A stretch of DNA of 22,878 bases, from NCBI GenBank assembly GCA_014621425.1, contig JAANBB010000557.1, positions 1 to 22,878 on the forward strand, given 5' to 3'. A program made the position numbers and the translations under genes. Origin of the DNA: Cylindrodendrum hubeiense (Eukaryota > Ascomycota > Sordariomycetes > Hypocreales > Nectriaceae). Shown one piece after another: positions 19,432 through 22,878 of the stretch (positions are counted from its first letter, which is position 1; every line of letters begins with the position of its first letter). The notes beneath the pieces are model-generated. The model did no database searches and had not been told where the DNA came from. It was given only the letters and a program-made list of their open reading frames with translations.

Positions 19432-20647
19432 TCCCTTTGCCTTGTCCGCGTTTGACGACAAGAAGCACTGCCGGACTGTCAAGAGATTGATCGAGTGGAG
19501 CCGAGCCGAGAGACGGATTGACTAGCCTGTCCCGAGGCGGGCAAGGTTCAAGCTTGTCTACCTTTCATCAAGCGTCCTTTTCAGAGCACACCACAACTAA
19601 GATTGTATCATGGACGTGACATTTTGAGCGTTCTTGTGGATCAATTCCCAGAGCTTAATCACCCCTCAACTCTTGTCTTGTACCGGATACCTTTCGCACG
19701 ACTGGCCAGGAAACAAGTGAGCACGGCCAGCTCGAAACGGATTCCATAACCTGTGGCTGGTCCCTCGATTTCAAAGCAATATTTCTACTCCCAGAGAAAT
19801 TATGCATAATCTCAAAGTCTATTTCTCTTCATGTCGGCCCACACTAGTTGCCCATGATTTTAACTAATATCATCAATTGAGAATGCAAACGAGGGGATCG
19901 GACGGGTGGGTTCATCAACAGTCTATACGCCTGGCGTTATACTCATGGCTCAATGTAATCAAACTTGAGATGGGATCGTTCGCTTCATGAAATTGTCTTC
20001 CGTCAGGCTTCTACCAAGCGAAATTCCTGGCTCCTATTTCGAAGACGAACCGCCGAGCTCATCCAGTTTGGAAGTCAACGACAGATGCCATTGGGTTGTG
20101 TACCTTTACAAGACAAGCTCATTCGGGGATCGACAATTCGGAGAAGCAAAGAAGAACATCAATGGGCAAAACTTTGAACCCCCAAAGCCATAGCCTCTCC
20201 TGCAGCAGGTTATCTGCCGGCGAAGAAGCGTTGTACAGCGAATGAACTCAACAGTGAGAGCCGACATTGGTGCATCTGCTCACATTCCAGTCTATCGTCA
20301 GCGGGATTATATCCATCAATGACACTTTGGGGGGGGCGTAGTATTGCGGCGCAGTGAATACGACCCCAGGCGAAGCAACCGTCAATTGGCGGCTGTCATC
20401 CTAATGGGCTCGATAGACGCCTTGAACCAGGGGTCCAAATTCGTGCTGACCGCAGAGCTCTAACCGCGTGACACCGTCATATTCTCCAGCCGCTTGACAG
20501 GGTAGTTGTCAACTCGTACCGTTCTCCAGCAGATGCGGACGACATGCCATATCACCCACGCCATCCTTTGGCTTACTGTGGACAAACGGTGCCATTGAGC
20601 CTCACCCACCTATTCTGCGGGGCATGATTATGGTTGCCAGCAAACCT

Positions 20648-20711
20648 AAATTGGGATTGAATAAGCCCGATACCCAATTTCTACCCAGCTTCCTCCTCGA
20701 CGTTGAATTGG
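20648..20711. promoter_or_regulatory. CCAAT-box cluster with an 8-bp-arm inverted repeat
   Basis: AAATTGGG (20648-20655) and CCCAATTT (20673-20680) are exact reverse complements. Together with ATTGG at 20707-20711 they give three CCAAT boxes (two reversed, one forward) within about 60 bp, the recognition core of the Hap/CBC complex. No gene start is recognised nearby; the GPI-like ATG is about 1.2 kb to the right. Confidence 0.4.
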
Positions 20712-20732
20712 GGAGCTGAGACAGCCCTCGAT

Positions 20733-20751
20733 TTGGGAATCCCCTTCCCAA
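20733..20751. repeat. 7-bp-arm inverted repeat TTGGGAA-N5-TTCCCAA
   Basis: TTGGGAA (20733-20739) and TTCCCAA (20745-20751) are exact reverse complements around TCCCC. It lies just after the CCAAT cluster and repeats its TTGGG/CCCAA core. Confidence 0.5.
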
Positions 20752-21658
20752 GCAACCTCCAAACATGCCCGTTTAACTCGTCATTTGGTGCTTGCACAGC
20801 CCATAGCAGATTCTAAAACAATGCATCTTATCAACTACGCTGCCGTTTCCCCCGTGGTAATTCACACTGTGGTTGTGCGACGCCAAAGATATACGATTCT
20901 CTTTTCACAGCAGCATCAGACCAGGACTTTGCACAACAACAGTACGAACTCATCAAGCCAATTTTCCAAAAATGCAATCATCTATCGAAGTAGTACGCGA
21001 GAGAGTATAAAAATTGTTGCCAGCAATGGAGTAGAGACAAGTCCTCAGGATAGAAGCGAGAGACCGTGTGCATACTGTCCCCAGCTGACGTGTCGGTTGC
21101 CGCCCTCTGGTGGCATTTCAGGCGTCATTTTGGGGCTATGACGCGTGGGGAAATGCTAAGATTAATGCGACTTCAGATAATTCACAGTATTCATGGTGAG
21201 AAACGGCTTTAAGTGGACCTCGGCTTGGGCAGAACGAGATGCATGAGCATTGACGGGTGACGGGCGACCAGGTTGCCAGGCCAGTGCAGCCACTGCATGG
21301 TGCTGGCTTGAAGCTGCAAAGCACACAGCGCACATGTCATGAGCATAAAGTCAGTTATGACGTGAGCCAAGCTTCGAGACACGCTCCCAGCTCCTAGGCG
21401 TTGGTTGGGTGAACCAGACAGTGGCTGGGTGAAGGCCAGCCCAATATTGATAAAAACTTGCAGGCAAGATTAAAGTACCGCCCTGTAAGGTCAGCTCCCG
21501 GTCGCGTTGGATGGTTTTTTCTCCAGATGGCAAGGCAACCAGGCGCGGGCAAGGCGAGGGAGGCGTGGGCAGGGCTCAAGTAGGCAGGGATAAATACGAA
21601 GAGCTGAGGATCACCGAGAGCGCTAAGCCTAGAACGTGGGCTCAGTGACACCAGTGTC

Positions 21659-21672
21659 CCCTATTAATAGGG
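21659..21672. promoter_or_regulatory. Perfect 14-bp palindrome CCCTATTAATAGGG, possible TATA/operator element
   Basis: CCCTATTAATAGGG equals its own reverse complement. Its core TATTAATA resembles a TATA box and is followed directly by a GC-box-like CGGGGCC. It lies 235 bp upstream of the GPI-like ATG. If it sets transcription start about 30 bp downstream, the in-frame ATG at 21688 would fall at or outside the mRNA end. Confidence 0.4.
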
Positions 21673-21906
21673 CGGGGCCACCAAAACATGTCAGAGCTAG
21701 CCGGTAGCGCTGTGGGTGTTGGCCAGGGGGCGTTTGTTATGAAAGTATTTGATCGACACAGCTCCGACTCCCTGGATTCGGCTTTTCTCACCTTGATCAT
21801 CCATTCATCTTCACATTCTCAACTTGTTCACAGCTTGTTCTCAACTCCTTACACCTCCAATACCGAACCCAACTATCCATCCACATCCTCTCAAACACCT
21901 GCCATC

Positions 21907-22482
21907 ATGTCTACCACCGTCTCCTCCGCTGCCGCCTCCGCCACCGTTGGCTCCTGCGGTTCCACTCTCTATGACATTCCCATCAAGGATGCCGTCTGCG
22001 CTCTGCCCTACAGCAAGAACCACACCGAGATCCTGGCCTCGTGCTGCGGTGATGCCGACGTAGTCAGCTACTACAACAACTGCGGTCTCTACTGCATTGC
22101 TCTCGACCAGACCGTGGCTGAGCTCACTGCCTGCCTGCTCAAGGAGGGTGCTGCCAATCAAGACGTCTTCTGCAGTGGCAACACCACCGATACGGCCACC
22201 GCGACCGCTGGCTCCGGCAAGCTCGCCGCCACTGCTTCGGCTACCGTTGTTGTCTCCGGCAGCGAGTCCAGCTCCAGCTCCAACGATGATGATGACAAGG
22301 ACAGCGACTCCTCCGACTCCTCCTCCGACTCGGATGCCACCTCCACCAGCAAGTCCAGCGCCACCAACTCCGACAACGCTGCCCCCGGCGTCATCCGCCC
22401 TCAGTCCAGCGTCAGCACCCTGGGCCTTGCCATTGGCGCCCTGCTCTTCTCTGCCACTGCCATCGGAGCTTTCCAGCTGTAA
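21907..22482 (+). CDS. Small eight-cysteine, Ser/Asp-rich protein with GPI-like C-terminal tail
   Basis: This single-exon gene gives 191 residues from ATG 21907 (context GCCATCATGTCT). The N-terminal half has eight cysteines (C17, C31, C46, C47, C59, C63, C76, C89) including a CC pair, and ends in VFCSGNTT. It is followed by an Ala/Thr/Ser-rich stretch, a Ser/Asp-rich acidic tract (about 117-143), a small-residue segment SATNSDNAAPG, and a hydrophobic C-terminus (about 170-191, STLGLAIGALLFSATAIGAF) ending in QL. The tail fits a GPI-attachment signal after a Ser/Thr-rich stalk, as in fungal cell-wall proteins. Yet the N-terminus (MSTTVSSAAASATVG) is not a convincing signal peptide. The frame stays open upstream with in-frame ATGs at 21739 and 21688, but that DNA looks like a C/T-rich leader. 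The cysteine spacing was not matched to CFEM, hydrophobin or LysM. Function is unknown. Confidence 0.75.
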   Translation: MSTTVSSAAASATVGSCGSTLYDIPIKDAVCALPYSKNHTEILASCCGDADVVSYYNNCGLYCIALDQTVAELTACLLKEGAANQDVFCSGNTTDTATATAGSGKLAATASATVVVSGSESSSSSNDDDDKDSDSSDSSSDSDATSTSKSSATNSDNAAPGVIRPQSSVSTLGLAIGALLFSATAIGAFQL

Positions 22483-22878
22483 GCTGGCCATCGAACATTT
22501 GAGTGTTGTGAACCGAGACGACGGCGTCGAGCCAGGATACATGAGCATGAATAGCGGGAACCGGAAGGATACCAAAAGTGTTGGACTAGGTCATTTTACA
22601 ATGGTCGACTTGTCCCTGGAATGTAATATTTAACTTCTTTGAAGTGTGTATATGGACAAACGGATACATAGAAGCCATTAAGGTGTAATCGCCAATCGAT
22701 GCAGCATAGCTGTGCATTATGAATGATTTGAGTACACAACGTCGTTCAAATAGATGTGAAGGCAGCTCTGCCCTGAATGTATTTCTTGACATGAACAACC
22801 AGCGTCAGACAGACAGTCGCTTGCTTTTCTACAACTGCAACCCTAACATCAATGCTCCTGATCAAAGTCATAGCTATT
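22483..22878. other. 3' flank of the GPI-like gene
   Basis: This is 396 bp of non-coding sequence to the right edge. The 3' UTR of the GPI-like gene should end within it, perhaps near the A/T-rich GTAATATTTAAC at about 22623-22634. No further gene was recognised on either strand. Confidence 0.55.

Larger units (their letters stand above)
18359..21906. other. Gene-poor region of about 3.5 kb
   Basis: No protein family, tRNA, rRNA or transposon could be recognised on either strand between the formaldehyde-activating enzyme promoter and the GPI-like gene. The longest frame here other than the upstream extension of the GPI-like gene is about 118 codons (20785-21141, plus) and has no recognisable domain or compositional sign of coding. 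The region does hold several inverted repeats, clustered CCAAT motifs and a G8 run (20329-20336). It may be an extended promoter of the GPI-like gene, hold non-coding transcripts, or be decayed sequence. Confidence 0.55.

Noticed and set aside
20785..21141. 118-codon plus-strand frame in the gene-poor region
   Set aside because: It has no family resemblance, mixed codon use and no leader-like context. A lineage-specific gene cannot be excluded without RNA data.
21841..22575. 244-codon Gly/Ala/Val-rich minus-strand frame opposite the GPI-like gene
   Set aside because: Its composition is the mirror of the Ser/Ala/Thr/Asp-rich sense codons, and it covers the whole gene including the UTR.
22097..22633. 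178-codon Pro/Ser/Thr-rich plus-strand frame overlapping the GPI-like gene
   Set aside because: It is a frame-shifted reading of the Ser/Asp tract, starts inside the gene and has no domain.

Overview
The window is nuclear DNA from a filamentous ascomycete, most likely a Sordariomycete-type Pezizomycotina. The evidence is the short spliceosomal introns (49-77 bp) with GTRNGT-like donors, CTAAC/CTGAC-like branch points and YAG acceptors, the GC-rich third codon positions, and the gene families present: Rsm1, Mrx8, an AZUL-HECT ligase, Rei1, a CAS1-family acyltransferase and a fungal-type formaldehyde-activating enzyme. Genus and species cannot be read from the sequence alone.

The left half is densely packed and strictly alternates in strand. 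In order it holds: an SRP40/Nopp140-like nucleolar phosphoprotein (minus, cut by the left edge); an Rsm1/NIPA-type C3HC zinc-finger protein (plus, 3 exons); a mitochondrial YihA/EngB-type GTPase, Mrx8 (minus); an ALKBH1-like 2-oxoglutarate/Fe(II) dioxygenase (plus, 2 exons); a very large HECT ubiquitin ligase of the Hul4 group with an N-terminal AZUL zinc finger (minus, 3 exons); and the cytoplasmic 60S biogenesis factor Rei1 (plus, 2 exons). These form three divergent pairs sharing promoters of about 0.46-0.97 kb, separated by convergent 3' ends only 226-261 bp apart. The theme is housekeeping: ribosome assembly, RNA export, mitochondrial translation, nucleic-acid demethylation and protein turnover.

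The right half is looser. It has a multi-spanning CAS1-domain O-acyltransferase with an N-terminal PC-esterase-like part (plus, 2 exons), a glutathione-dependent formaldehyde-activating enzyme (minus) with a possible membrane-anchoring N-terminal extension, a gene-poor stretch of about 3.6 kb, and a small eight-cysteine, Ser/Asp-rich protein with a GPI-like C-terminal tail (plus).

No transposon, rRNA, tRNA, CRISPR or biosynthetic cluster could be supported, and nothing here amounts to a clearly new multi-gene system. The points most worth a second look are a start-stop micro-uORF abutting the HECT ligase start, alternative N-termini on the ALKBH1-like protein and the formaldehyde enzyme, an altered Asp/His catalytic spacing in the CAS1 protein, a histidine-rich insert in Rei1, the GPI-like protein without a visible signal peptide, and several inverted repeats in the long intergenic regions.
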